DNA of 64,000 nt from Fimenecus sp045631225 (GCA_045631225.1 JAZQUG010000001.1:1-64000), one strand, 5' to 3'; shown: positions 7,797 to 16,672, counted from the stretch's first letter. The notes: a model not told the origin generated them from the sequence alone. Numbers and translations are program-made.

Positions 7797-9581
7797 TTAG
7801 TGGTTGTGACCAGCGTGGCTATTACCAAGGTTGTTAACAATGATACTTGCAATATGGTCATTTTCTCTCTTGAGAGTCCAGTTTATAAAGAATGAGTCGA
7901 TATCGATAGCTTTAGCAGCTTCATCAATAACATTAGCAACTTTTTCTTCAATTTCAGCACCAGCAAGAGCTGTTACGATTGCTGTTCTCCATTTTGTACC
8001 TGTTGACTTAACGTAGTACATAATGTGATAACCATATTCAGTTTCAACGATACCTGTGTCAGCTGGCTTACGTTTTTCATCAATTGACCAATCTGTGAAA
8101 GCCTTAACATACTGACCGTCATTCATAACACCTGCATAAAGACCGTCATAATTAGGGTTACCGTTTGTATCAACGTCGTCAGTATATTTCTTTGTGAGTT
8201 CTTTAAAGTTTGCTTCAGTAGGATTCTTAAGATATTCGTCAAGAATCTTCTGAGCTTCAGCCTTTGTTGCTTTCTTTGTTTCGTCAGTAATGTGAGATGA
8301 TTGATTTCCGCTTTCGTCTGTTACAGTTGTAGCTGAACCATCAGTGTTTTTATCAGGGAACTTAACGAGGATATGTCTTACATCACTTGAATAGCTTGAT
8401 GTGTCTTTAGTTGGAAGAGTCTTCATCATAACAACATAGAATGAACCATTTCCGCCATCAACAACTGCTGTTTCACCAGCTTTTCTTGCATCATCAAAAG
8501 CCCATTTTGAAACTGCCTCACTGTATGATGATGTGATTTCAGTATAAGACTTATTTTCAACAAGAGTTGTACCGTCAGGGTCTTTTGTGCTCTTGTTATC
8601 TGCTGACAAGATTGCAGCCTTTGCAGCAGCGATGAATGATTCTTCATCAGTTACCTTTTTAAGGAAATCATCAGCATTTGCTTTAGCCTTTGCTTCAGCT
8701 GCTGCATGTTCCTTTTCGTGTTCTTCGCCTTCTTCATGACTGTGATTGCTGCCTAAATCAGCTGCAAAAGCGTAAACACGAAGGTCAACAATATCGTACT
8801 TATCTTTATTAGCTGTATATTCTTCGTTAATCATTTCGTCTGTAACAGCATTTCTTGTATCTTCAGTTACTTTTTCATAATACTTTTCAGCAAGATATGA
8901 ATCAGCGGTGATGTTTTTAATCATCTTTTCTGTTACACCATAACCGAGCTGTAAGCGGAGCCATCTGTTAAGAGAATAGTCATTGCTCTTAGCAGTGTTG
9001 CGGATTTCGTCAAGCTGCTGGTCGATTTCTTTCTCTTCATCTTCAGTAAGTTTGATACCAGCTTCTTTAGCTTTTTCAGCACCGTATTTGATGTAAACAA
9101 GCTGTGAAACAGCAGAATATGTAAATACATCCTGCCAAGTAGGGTTTTCGATTTCACCTAAATCTTCCATTGTTACACCGGCATACTGAACGTGCTCTTC
9201 GAGATATTCCTGTTTGTCAGGAGTCTGAGTGTAGTCAAAGCCTGTTTCCATGCCATACTGTTCATACTGCATAGTATTGCTGTATGACTGTGTCCATGTC
9301 TGGAAGTAGAAATAGTTGATTTCAGCAAGAGAAATCTTACTCTTGATACCATCGATTGAAATCTTGATTGCTTTCTGAGGTACATCAAAGAAGTTGAGTA
9401 CACCAGCAACAGCACCAAAAGCAATAACAACTGCAAGAACAATTGAAATCACCTTTTTTGCAGTCTGTGTAGCCTTAATGCTCTGAGGACTTCTTTTTGC
9501 ATTTTTAGCAGCAGCTTTTGCGAGTCTTTCTTTACGTTCTTCACGATAAAGCTCTGCCTGAGATTTGTTGTTGTTTTCCAT
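7797..9581 (-). CDS. Membrane-anchored parvulin-type peptidyl-prolyl isomerase (foldase)
   Basis: A 594-aa extracytoplasmic foldase of the PrsA/SurA type. Residues 1-43 are basic and cytoplasmic, 44-65 form a transmembrane helix without a lipobox, and the rest is outside. A SurA-N-like helical region is followed by a parvulin rotamase core with DVRHILVKF and EYGYHIMYYV. A His/Glu-rich insertion (HSHEEGEEHEKEH) lies near residues 275-295 and the protein ends HAGHNH, so it may bind metal. The start was set at 9581 because AAAGGTGG sits 8-10 nt upstream; a 24-codon upstream extension in the same frame has no such site. Likely role: folding of secreted proteins such as the glycan-related and leucine-rich proteins nearby. 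Single gene with its own promoter. Confidence 0.9.
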   Translation of the reverse strand: MENNNKSQAELYREERKERLAKAAAKNAKRSPQSIKATQTAKKVISIVLAVVIAFGAVAGVLNFFDVPQKAIKISIDGIKSKISLAEINYFYFQTWTQSYSNTMQYEQYGMETGFDYTQTPDKQEYLEEHVQYAGVTMEDLGEIENPTWQDVFTYSAVSQLVYIKYGAEKAKEAGIKLTEDEEKEIDQQLDEIRNTAKSNDYSLNRWLRLQLGYGVTEKMIKNITADSYLAEKYYEKVTEDTRNAVTDEMINEEYTANKDKYDIVDLRVYAFAADLGSNHSHEEGEEHEKEHAAAEAKAKANADDFLKKVTDEESFIAAAKAAILSADNKSTKDPDGTTLVENKSYTEITSSYSEAVSKWAFDDARKAGETAVVDGGNGSFYVVMMKTLPTKDTSSYSSDVRHILVKFPDKNTDGSATTVTDESGNQSSHITDETKKATKAEAQKILDEYLKNPTEANFKELTKKYTDDVDTNGNPNYDGLYAGVMNDGQYVKAFTDWSIDEKRKPADTGIVETEYGYHIMYYVKSTGTKWRTAIVTALAGAEIEEKVANVIDEAAKAIDIDSFFINWTLKRENDHIASIIVNNLGNSHAGHNH

Positions 9582-9665
9582 GGGAAAAACCACCTTTTCG
9601 AACTTTTTTATTTTTGCTGATGAAAGTATGCAATACATAACATACTTTTTCACATTAACGCATAT

Positions 9666-9694
9666 ATTTTACACTATTTAAAGTAAATATACAA
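9666..9694 (-). promoter_or_regulatory. Predicted promoter of the foldase gene
   Basis: On the minus strand: -35 TTGTAT (9694-9689), 17-bp spacer, -10 TAAAAT (9671-9666), about 85 bp before the start. Confidence 0.65.
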
Positions 9695-9753
9695 GAGTAA
9701 AATTAAAATTTAACATATTGTACAAAAAAGTAATGAGATTTTTGACATAAAAG

Positions 9754-9780
9754 AAAAGGGTAGTTGTGAACCACCCTTTT
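9754..9780 (-). terminator. Terminator of the small secreted-protein gene
   Basis: AAAAGGGTAGTT / AACCACCCTTTT stem with one mismatch and a 3-nt loop, followed on the minus strand by a short T-rich run. Confidence 0.75.
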
Positions 9781-9800
9781 AAATCTTATTTTTGTGTTAA

Positions 9801-10586
9801 TTATGTACCAATTGGCTGGTCTATTGAACCCACACTTACAGGGACAAGTTCTTTTTTCTTGCCTAATTTGCCTTCAAGTCTTAATACCTGGTCAGGTGTT
9901 GGACAATACATATCAAGATTATTACTTGTACCACCATGCATACGAAGCTGTAACTGGCCGAATGCAGGTATAACCATTGGAATTACTTTTCTGCCTGAAA
10001 CAGAATTCCACATTGAAAAAGCAAAATATATACAGTTGAAAAATGGGTCCCAATGATTAGGATAGTCTTCTAATTTGTTGCTGAGCTTTTCCATTTCCTG
10101 TTCATCAAGGTCTGTTGTAATTGAAACAAGACCATCACCACCGTGAACATTACAGCAGTATGATTCAACATTATAGTAAATTCCTATACCATCATCACAG
10201 GTGAATGAGAAAAGTCCTACTGAAACACCTTGATAAGGAGGAAGCATATAGTGTCCAACCTTTAAAGTTTCATCTGTAAGATTTTCAACATAAATCCAAG
10301 CATGTCCGATTCCTTCTACTCTTGTAACAACCGAAAGATTTGCTACAATACGTGTTCCGTTGCCTGATTTTGTTTCATTTTCAGTATGTGTTTCAGCATA
10401 AGCCTCCATCATTTGAGCAGCTTTATCAATTTCTTCCTTGCTGTAACCATCTTCAATAAGTTCATCGTAAGGAATAGCTTCTCTGTCAAAAGATTCTGCT
10501 GCAAATGCAGTAGGTACGACAGAGAACAGAATAATGATTGAAAGAAGAACACTTGCAATCATTTTTGATGTTTTAGAAAAACACAT
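9801..10586 (-). CDS. Secreted protein of unknown function, possible permuted papain-like fold
   Basis: A 261-aa protein with a clear signal peptide (hydrophobic stretch 10-28, cleavage after TAFA). The mature part has an acidic helical start, then GHAWIYVEN, an SYCCNVHGGD segment and NCIYFAFSMWNSVSG. A His in a GHAW context followed later by Asn-Cys in an amphipathic helix is the order seen in circularly permuted NlpC/P60-like (LRAT/YaeF-type) peptidases or acyl hydrolases. That resemblance is my inference, without an alignment. The start at 10586 has GAGGTGAT 8 nt upstream; a 20-codon upstream extension lacks a site. It is monocistronic, with promoter and terminator visible. Confidence 0.75.
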   Translation of the reverse strand: MCFSKTSKMIASVLLSIIILFSVVPTAFAAESFDREAIPYDELIEDGYSKEEIDKAAQMMEAYAETHTENETKSGNGTRIVANLSVVTRVEGIGHAWIYVENLTDETLKVGHYMLPPYQGVSVGLFSFTCDDGIGIYYNVESYCCNVHGGDGLVSITTDLDEQEMEKLSNKLEDYPNHWDPFFNCIYFAFSMWNSVSGRKVIPMVIPAFGQLQLRMHGGTSNNLDMYCPTPDQVLRLEGKLGKKKELVPVSVGSIDQPIGT

Positions 10587-10617
10587 AAAAATCACCTCAA
10601 ATTTTCTCAATAAAAAA

Positions 10618-10646
10618 ATTTTATCACTTTGATTCTTATATTTCAA
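10618..10646 (-). promoter_or_regulatory. Predicted promoter of the small secreted-protein gene
   Basis: Minus strand: -35 TTGAAA (10646-10641), 17-bp spacer ending GTGA, -10 TAAAAT (10623-10618). Confidence 0.65.
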
Positions 10647-10666
10647 GAACTTTTTTTCGTTACATA

Positions 10667-10695
10667 TTGTAAAAAGAAAAGAAATACTATATAAT
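10667..10695 (+). promoter_or_regulatory. Predicted promoter of the ROK kinase operon
   Basis: -35 TTGTAA (10667-10672), 17-bp spacer, -10 TATAAT (10690-10695), divergent from the secreted-protein promoter. Confidence 0.7.
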
Positions 10696-10750
10696 TATAC
10701 TGATTTTATATGCAGTTTATATTGCATAGGACAATAAGGAGATAGATTGT

Positions 10751-11659
10751 ATGAGAATTATGGCGTTTGACGTTGGTGGCACAGCCATCAAATTTGGTTT
10801 GGTTGACGAAAATTTTGAAGTTCTTTTTTCAGAGGAGTTCCCAACAAACACATATAAAGATACTGATAATATGGTGTTGAGAGCTATGGAAGCAAAGCTC
10901 AAGGAATATGAAGGTCAGTATGATGCTATCGGCATTTCTACTGCAGGTCAGGTCAATTTTGAAACAAGTGAAATCAATGATGGTGTTGGTAATATTCCTA
11001 ATTACAACCATACAAATCTTCGTAATGCTTTTGAGCCACAGTTCAATGTTCCTGTTGCAGTAGATAATGATGTTAATTGTGCTGCTATCGGTGAGGCTCA
11101 TTTTGGTGCTGCTCGTGGTGAAAGCGACTTCCTTTGCCTTACTTATGGTACAGGTGTTGGTGGTTGTATTTATATCAATGGTGATGTTTACCGTGGTTCA
11201 AAATATGCCGGTGGTGAGTTTGGTCATATGGCTACTCATAAAGACGGCAGACCATGTACTTGCGGAAGAATAGGCTGTTATGAAGCTTATGCTGCTTGCA
11301 GAGTTTTCACTGCATCAGTTTCAGAGCGTATGGGCAAGCCAATGAATGGTCGAGAGATTTTTGAAGAAGAAAATCTCAAGAATCCAATTATTAAGGAAGA
11401 AATTGATAATTGGGAAGATGAAATCGCATTGGGACTTCGTAATCTTTGTTATATTTTCAATCCAAGTCTTATTGTTCTTGGTGGCGGAATTATGGCAGAG
11501 GATATGCTTATAAAGGATATCCGTGAAAAAGTTGATGCTCAGATTGAAGGTAACTATAAGCATGTAAGAATTGAAAAGGCGCAGCTTCGTAATAAGGCAG
11601 GTATGTTAGGTGCTGCGTGGCTTGCAAGTGAAAGATTAAAGAATTGGAAAAAAGACTAA
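10751..11659 (+). CDS. ROK-family sugar kinase
   Basis: A 302-aa ROK kinase that phosphorylates a hexose or N-acetylhexosamine at the 6-OH with ATP. The N-terminal phosphate loop is FDVGGTAIKFG. The substrate/catalytic segment AVDNDVNCAAIGE and the adenosine loop TYGTGVGG are present. The ROK zinc motif GHMATHKDGRPCTCGRIGCYE contains the expected His and three Cys. Glucokinase and N-acetylmannosamine kinase both fit. The sialidase-like gene 2 nt downstream makes a sialic-acid or ManNAc role attractive but unproven. The start has AAGGAG 10 nt upstream. It is the first gene of a two-gene operon. Confidence 0.92.
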   Translation: MRIMAFDVGGTAIKFGLVDENFEVLFSEEFPTNTYKDTDNMVLRAMEAKLKEYEGQYDAIGISTAGQVNFETSEINDGVGNIPNYNHTNLRNAFEPQFNVPVAVDNDVNCAAIGEAHFGAARGESDFLCLTYGTGVGGCIYINGDVYRGSKYAGGEFGHMATHKDGRPCTCGRIGCYEAYAACRVFTASVSERMGKPMNGREIFEEENLKNPIIKEEIDNWEDEIALGLRNLCYIFNPSLIVLGGGIMAEDMLIKDIREKVDAQIEGNYKHVRIEKAQLRNKAGMLGAAWLASERLKNWKKD

Positions 11660-11661
11660 TT

Positions 11662-12948
11662 ATGTTCTTTAGGAAAAATTTATTTCCGACAAAGGTTGAT
11701 TATTATAAAATCCCTCAGGTGGATTTGAGTATTAAACCTGAAAACCTTTCTAAGGAATTGGAGTATCTTTTTGAATATTCAGTAGTTGATGACAATGCTG
11801 CTTATTTGGGACATCCTGATTCTGTACTTCTTAATAACGATGATATTCTGACATTTTACCCAAAGGGACATGGTAAAGGCGCCATTCTCTCAAAAATCAG
11901 TGATGACGGTGGAAAAACTTATAGCAAAACTATTGAAAATCAACCGGAGTCATGGGAGAAATCCCTTGAAACACCGACTGTTTACAGATTGCAGTTTAAG
12001 AATGGTGATGAAAAACTGATTCTTGTGTCAGCAAACTCAAAATGGCCCGGTATGTCAACTCCCGGTGGATTCAACAGTTCAATTTCTCTTGATGAAGGTG
12101 AAAACTGGACGGAATTTAAGCGTGTATGGGATAATGACAGTGAAATGCCATTAATTCCTATCGTTGCTATGGCATCGCTTACACGACTTAAAGAAAATGG
12201 AGAATTTGTTGATAAGTGGATGGGTATTTTCCACGATGGTAGTTTTGTCAACTATAAAACTATTCTCACATTTAATGAGAACGGTGATTATAATTGGTCA
12301 AAGCCTGAACCTTATCTTGCAGCTTATCGTAAATATGAAACATATTCGGGAATTTGTGAGGTCGAATGCATCCGTTCTGATTGCGGAAAAGGTGATGAGC
12401 TTTGTCTTATCGCACGTTGCAATAAAAAGAAAAATACAAGCCTTTTGTTCTTTTCAACTGATGAGGGAAAAACCTGGTCAAAGCCTGTTGAGGCTCCGGT
12501 CACTCTTAATGGTGAACGTCATAAAGCAGAATATACTGATGATGGCAGACTTTTTATCACATTTCGTTCTATTGAACGGAACAAGAAAATGGTAAAAAAG
12601 ATGCGTCGTAATGGTGGAAATAAAACTTGGTATTCTGAAGGATGGATTGCTTGGGTAGGTACTTATGACGATCTAAAAAAAGGTACAGAAGGACAATATA
12701 GAATTAAGATTGCTCATACATACCTTGACCACCAAAGTGAGCCATCGCTCAGTGCTAACGCAGATACAGGCTATTGCGGAAATGTAGTACTTAAAGATGG
12801 TACAATCGTTACTTCATCCTATGGCGTGTTTTCGCCTGAAGAGAAGAAAAAAGGTAACTATGATACAGATAAAGGGAAACAAAAGAGAAAGACTTTTATT
12901 ATATCAAAATGCATTAAACTTTCAGATGTTGAGAAACTTATAAAATAA
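11662..12948 (+). CDS. Cytoplasmic sialidase/BNR-repeat protein
   Basis: A 428-aa six-bladed sialidase-like protein. Asp boxes (S-x-D-x-G-x-T-W type) are visible as SDDGGKTYS, SLDEGENWT and STDEGKTWS. RSIERN and SEPSLSAN may supply active-site Arg and Glu, though the full arginine triad was not assigned. There is no signal peptide or anchor, so it acts inside the cell, unlike most bacterial sialidases. The start chosen is the ATG 2 nt after the kinase stop; a TTG 18 nt earlier inside the kinase gene is in frame and cannot be excluded. It is co-transcribed with the ROK kinase. Exo-sialidase or another exo-glycosidase/lyase of similar fold is possible. Confidence 0.75.
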   Translation: MFFRKNLFPTKVDYYKIPQVDLSIKPENLSKELEYLFEYSVVDDNAAYLGHPDSVLLNNDDILTFYPKGHGKGAILSKISDDGGKTYSKTIENQPESWEKSLETPTVYRLQFKNGDEKLILVSANSKWPGMSTPGGFNSSISLDEGENWTEFKRVWDNDSEMPLIPIVAMASLTRLKENGEFVDKWMGIFHDGSFVNYKTILTFNENGDYNWSKPEPYLAAYRKYETYSGICEVECIRSDCGKGDELCLIARCNKKKNTSLLFFSTDEGKTWSKPVEAPVTLNGERHKAEYTDDGRLFITFRSIERNKKMVKKMRRNGGNKTWYSEGWIAWVGTYDDLKKGTEGQYRIKIAHTYLDHQSEPSLSANADTGYCGNVVLKDGTIVTSSYGVFSPEEKKKGNYDTDKGKQKRKTFIISKCIKLSDVEKLIK

Positions 12949-12955
12949 GAACCCG

Positions 12956-12986
12956 ACCCGTCAACGCATTCAAAATGCGGACGGGT
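12956..12986 (+). other. Strong hairpin after the sialidase-like gene
   Basis: ACCCGTC and CGCATT pair with AATGCG and GACGGGT around a 3-nt loop (13 bp, 2-nt bulge). No T-run follows, so it may protect the 3' end rather than terminate. Confidence 0.6.
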
Positions 12987-13015
12987 ACCCCGGAACCTTG
13001 TTGTTTCACAATAAA

Positions 13016-13049
13016 AAACTGTCGGTTACAAAAGTAATCGGCAGTTTTT
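13016..13049 (+). terminator. Intrinsic terminator of the ROK/sialidase operon
   Basis: AAACTGTCGGTTAC (13016-13029) pairs with GTAATCGGCAGTTT (13034-13047) around AAAA, followed by TTTTTG. Confidence 0.85.
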
Positions 13050-13067
13050 GTCTGTTTAAAATAAAAT

Positions 13068-13093
13068 GGCGTTGTGCTTATAAACACAACGCC
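13068..13093 (-). terminator. Terminator of the TAXI-TRAP operon
   Basis: GGCGTTGTG / CACAACGCC stem. On the minus strand it is followed by ATTTTATTTT. Confidence 0.8.
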
Positions 13094-13111
13094 TGTTTTA
13101 ATTGGTTAAAT

Positions 13112-15082
13112 TTATGATACCTTTGCTTTTTTTACTCCGATTTTCTGGATGATAAATACAACTGCAATAAGAGCAAGACCGACAGCATCTGTTGCAATGC
13201 CTGGGATAATCATGCAAAGGCCACCTACAAGGGCGAGAATTCTTTCAATCCATGACATATTTTTATACATATATCCTTCCATTCCGGCAGAAATAATGTA
13301 AATACCGCAAAGTGCTGTTATAACGAGAAGCACGATTTCGTACCAAGGCTTATCCGAGCCGATAATAAGCATTTCAGGGCTGAAAGCGAAGATATATGGA
13401 ACAATAAATGCTGTGATAGCAAGTCTTGTAGCAGTAACACCTGTTTTAAGAGGATTTGATTTTGCGATAGCAGAACCTGCATAAGCTGCAAGAGCAACAG
13501 GAGGAGTAATGTCAGCCACAATACCGAAATAGAACACGAACATGTGTGCAGCAAGAACAGGAAGACTAAGACTACGCATAAGGATAGGAGCAACCATTGA
13601 TGCCATGATAACATAGTTTGCTGTTGTTGGAACACCCATACCAAGAACGATACACATAAGCATTGTAAGCAACAATGCGAAAATTGGATGAAGCTGTGAT
13701 GCAGACTGTACTAATGATGAAAGTACATTAGCAAGACCTGTTTGCTGAACCATTGCAGAAATGCATCCTGCAACTGCACAAGCAAGAGCAACACCGATAG
13801 CATTCTTTGTGCCGTTGGCAAGTGACTGAATATAAAGAGAAACATCAAATTCCCATTTCTTGTGAACAATTGATTTAATGATACCTTCAATAAATTTTAC
13901 ACCGATTGCAACAAGAATAGCAAAAATCGCAGCTTTTGCAGGAGAAAAATGATTCATTGCAACAACAAGAGCAACAACAGGGAGAAGGAGATAACCCTTT
14001 GTGAAAACAAGCTTAAAGAAATTAGGGATAGATTCCTTAGGAAGACCCTTAAGACCAAGCTTCTTTGCTTCAAAGTGAATCATCATAAAGATTCCTGTAA
14101 AGTAAAGAACAGCAGGAAGAATTGCAGCAATAGCAATCTGTGCATAAGGTAAACCGGTGTATTCAGTCATAAGGAAAGCAGCAGCGCCCATAATAGGTGG
14201 CATAATCTGACCACCTGTTGAAGCAGCGGCCTCAACCGCAGCGGCAAATTCAGGTTTATATCCACAACGCTTCATTGTAGGGATTGTAACTGAACCGCTA
14301 CCAACTGTGTTTGCAACAGATGAACCTGAATACATACCTTCCATAGCACTTGAAATAACAGCAACCTTAGCAGGACCACCAACTGATTTACCTGCGATTG
14401 AGTTAGCAAGGTCAACGAAGAATGCACCGATACCTGATTGCTCAAGGAAGGATGCGAAAATAATGAAAAGAACAATAAAGGATGCACATACATTAAGTGG
14501 TGTACCGGCAATACCTTCTGTTGTATAAAAAAGTTTATAAACAATAATTCTAAGCGGATTTCTGTTTACAACGAAGAAAGCATAAGCAATAAATATTGAT
14601 GAAACAATAACAATAGGTAAGCCTACAACTCTTCGACAAGCTTCGAATAACAGGATTATACCAATGATTGCGATTGCAATATCAAGCTCGTTAATTCTTG
14701 ATGCTCTGTCAACAATAGCCTGACAGTTAATTGTGTAATAGAAGAATGCACCGGAACCAATAATTGCAAAAATCCAATCGTAAATTGGTACATAATTAGG
14801 TTTCTTTTTCTCTTTTTTATGACTTGGGAAGATAATAAAAGCAAGAAAAACGATTATACCGATAAACAATGACATTTTCTGTCTTTCTTCCATTGTTCCT
14901 GTCCAACCATCAATCATAACATAAAGGGAAAAAAACACCATAGCCGCTTTAATTATCTTCTGGAAGATGCCTGTGAAGTGACGTATATTAGATTCCTTGT
15001 CAAATTCCGCCATAATTTTGTCGACGTCAACAACTTCTTCATCAGCTTCCATTGTAACTGGTTTTGTGTTTATATCTGACAT
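13112..15082 (-). CDS. TRAP transporter permease, fused small and large subunits (TAXI type)
   Basis: A 656-aa polytopic membrane protein combining the 4-TM (DctQ-like) and 12-TM (DctM-like) subunits, the usual form in TAXI-type TRAP systems. It drives secondary uptake of an organic acid, probably with a sodium gradient. The large-subunit signatures EGMYSGSSVANTVGSGSVTIPTMK and STGGQIMPPIMGAAAF are present in separate stretches near residues 248-298, with GMGVPTTANYV further on. It lies 3 nt downstream of the DUF1850 gene and is the last gene of a three-gene operon. The substrate is not predictable; characterised TAXI systems carry C4/C5 acids or aromatic compounds. Confidence 0.93.
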   Translation of the reverse strand: MSDINTKPVTMEADEEVVDVDKIMAEFDKESNIRHFTGIFQKIIKAAMVFFSLYVMIDGWTGTMEERQKMSLFIGIIVFLAFIIFPSHKKEKKKPNYVPIYDWIFAIIGSGAFFYYTINCQAIVDRASRINELDIAIAIIGIILLFEACRRVVGLPIVIVSSIFIAYAFFVVNRNPLRIIVYKLFYTTEGIAGTPLNVCASFIVLFIIFASFLEQSGIGAFFVDLANSIAGKSVGGPAKVAVISSAMEGMYSGSSVANTVGSGSVTIPTMKRCGYKPEFAAAVEAAASTGGQIMPPIMGAAAFLMTEYTGLPYAQIAIAAILPAVLYFTGIFMMIHFEAKKLGLKGLPKESIPNFFKLVFTKGYLLLPVVALVVAMNHFSPAKAAIFAILVAIGVKFIEGIIKSIVHKKWEFDVSLYIQSLANGTKNAIGVALACAVAGCISAMVQQTGLANVLSSLVQSASQLHPIFALLLTMLMCIVLGMGVPTTANYVIMASMVAPILMRSLSLPVLAAHMFVFYFGIVADITPPVALAAYAGSAIAKSNPLKTGVTATRLAITAFIVPYIFAFSPEMLIIGSDKPWYEIVLLVITALCGIYIISAGMEGYMYKNMSWIERILALVGGLCMIIPGIATDAVGLALIAVVFIIQKIGVKKAKVS

Positions 15083-15085
15083 TAA

Positions 15086-15613
15086 CTACAACAATCCTTT
15101 CGTCAGAATTTCGAATGGTGTGGCAATTTCAAAAACAACCTTTGCATTCCTTCCGCAAAGGTCACGAAGGCTGATTTCCTTGCCATCAATAGTGAGAATA
15201 TGGTCAGAAACCGTTCCCACAATATATCTTAACGGGTCATAAGTGATATCAAAACCCGTAATGACCATATTTCCATTTTTGTCATAGGTCATTGTTTGTC
15301 CTTCTTCCAGTGCAGTCTGTACACCTGCACCAAAGGAACGATAGGTAGTAGAATAAGCCCTTATCTGATTATCCTCAATAATATATGTATCTTTTAAGGG
15401 AGTCTGGTTAACTGAGTGAATAAATTCAACTGAAAACATAAGTCCCTCTTCTGCTTTTTGTGTTATATACCTTGCGTTTGTGTCGTCAACATACATAACA
15501 AGATAAGGGGTAGATAAAAGACTTATTAAAACAGCAGCCGCTGTAATGATTATCATTAAAACGGCTGCTACAATTAACCTTTTTTTAGAGCTTTTCAAGG
15601 TTGCTTGGCTCAT
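15086..15613 (-). CDS. DUF1850 membrane-anchored protein of the TAXI-TRAP operon
   Basis: A 175-aa protein with an N-terminal transmembrane helix (about 12-33) and an extracytoplasmic domain. The DUF1850 hallmark FIHSVNQTPLKDTY and a later FGAGVQTALEEG are visible. This family is found almost only next to TAXI-TRAP genes and is thought to be an accessory factor; no biochemical role is established. Its ATG overlaps the stop codon of the binding-protein gene by one base (TAATG), so translation is coupled. No lipobox is seen. Confidence 0.85.
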   Translation of the reverse strand: MSQATLKSSKKRLIVAAVLMIIITAAAVLISLLSTPYLVMYVDDTNARYITQKAEEGLMFSVEFIHSVNQTPLKDTYIIEDNQIRAYSTTYRSFGAGVQTALEEGQTMTYDKNGNMVITGFDITYDPLRYIVGTVSDHILTIDGKEISLRDLCGRNAKVVFEIATPFEILTKGLL

Positions 15614-16584
15614 TATTTAATAGCGCCAACTTCTTTGAAGTATTTTTCTGCACCTGGGTGGAATGGAACTGAAATGCTTGAAACAGCATATTCAAGGTTC
15701 ATTTCCTTAGCCTTATCGTGTGAATAGTCATCTATATTTTCATAGACAGCTTTTGTAAGATTATAAACAGTATCTTCGCTAAGGTCGTTGCTTACGATAA
15801 ATGTAGCTTTAACAGCAACTGTCTGAGCATCCTTATCAATTCCGTTGTATGTACCTGCAGGAACAGTGTAAGCAGCATAGAAACCGTAATCCTTCTGAAG
15901 CTTTGCAAGATGTTCGTTATCGATTTCAACAAGAACGATACCTGTAGTTGTTGAAAGGTCTGTAATAGCAACTGTTGGAGCACCTGCTGTGCAGAAGAAA
16001 GCATCAATCTTACCATCCTTAAGAGCATCAGCTGATGCCTGGAAACTAAGGTTTTGCTTATTAATATCTTCAAATGTGATGTCATATGCGCCGAGAATCT
16101 GCTGTGCGTTGAATTCAACACCTGAACCACTGTCACCAACAGAAACCTTCTTACCCTTAAGGTCAGCAACTGTCTTGATATCTGAATCAGCACGAGCAAC
16201 AATCTGACAAACCTCAGCATAAACAGCACCAAGAGTTGAGAATGACTTGATAGCACCGTCACTTTCAAAAAGTGATGTTCCGTTGTAAGCATAGTCCATA
16301 ACGTCATTCTGAACAATAGCCATCTCAACAACACCATCATCGATATCAAGAATATTAGCCTTTGAAGCACCTGATGACTGAACTGTAAGATTCATGTCAG
16401 TTTTTTCGTTGATAACAGTAGCAACGACATTACAGAAACCATAGTATGTACCTGTTGTACCACCTGAACCGATATTGATTTCTGTTGTTGCTGTGTCACC
16501 CTTGTTGTTGTCGCCACAGCCTGCAAAGAAAACAGATGTGAAAGCGAGAATAACTGCAAGAACTACTACTAATCTTTTTTTCAT
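15613..16584 (-). CDS. TAXI-family TRAP solute-binding lipoprotein
   Basis: A 323-aa extracytoplasmic binding protein. The signal peptide ends in lipobox FAGC, with lipidation at Cys23, anchoring it to the outer face of the membrane. The family start INIGSGGTTGTYYGFCNV and the central KGKKVSVGDSGSGVEFNAQ are the TAXI (TRAP-associated extracytoplasmic immunogenic) signatures. It captures the substrate for the fused permease. A perfect AAGGAGG ribosome binding site and a promoter precede it; it is the first gene of the operon. Confidence 0.95.
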   Translation of the reverse strand: MKKRLVVVLAVILAFTSVFFAGCGDNNKGDTATTEINIGSGGTTGTYYGFCNVVATVINEKTDMNLTVQSSGASKANILDIDDGVVEMAIVQNDVMDYAYNGTSLFESDGAIKSFSTLGAVYAEVCQIVARADSDIKTVADLKGKKVSVGDSGSGVEFNAQQILGAYDITFEDINKQNLSFQASADALKDGKIDAFFCTAGAPTVAITDLSTTTGIVLVEIDNEHLAKLQKDYGFYAAYTVPAGTYNGIDKDAQTVAVKATFIVSNDLSEDTVYNLTKAVYENIDDYSHDKAKEMNLEYAVSSISVPFHPGAEKYFKEVGAIK

Positions 16585-16643
16585 CTTATATTTCCTCCTT
16601 TTTCGATTTGCAAAATAATTTTTTACAAATTCTAATTGGTATT

Positions 16644-16672
16644 ATTATACATTGAAAATAAAAAATATGCAA
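16644..16672 (-). promoter_or_regulatory. Predicted promoter of the TAXI-TRAP operon
   Basis: Minus strand: -35 TTGCAT (16672-16667), 17-bp spacer, -10 TATAAT (16649-16644). The rest of the gap up to the azlC promoter (16673-16869) is AT-rich and shows no gene or clear structure. Confidence 0.75.

Noticed and set aside
9582..9653. 24-codon N-terminal extension of the foldase
   Set aside because: The reading frame is open, but AAAGGTGG precedes the ATG at 9581 and no ribosome binding site precedes the longer form.
15792..16370. 192-codon Leu-rich frame opposite or overlapping the TAXI gene
   Set aside because: A shadow of the binding-protein gene in another frame on the same strand, with no ribosome binding site.
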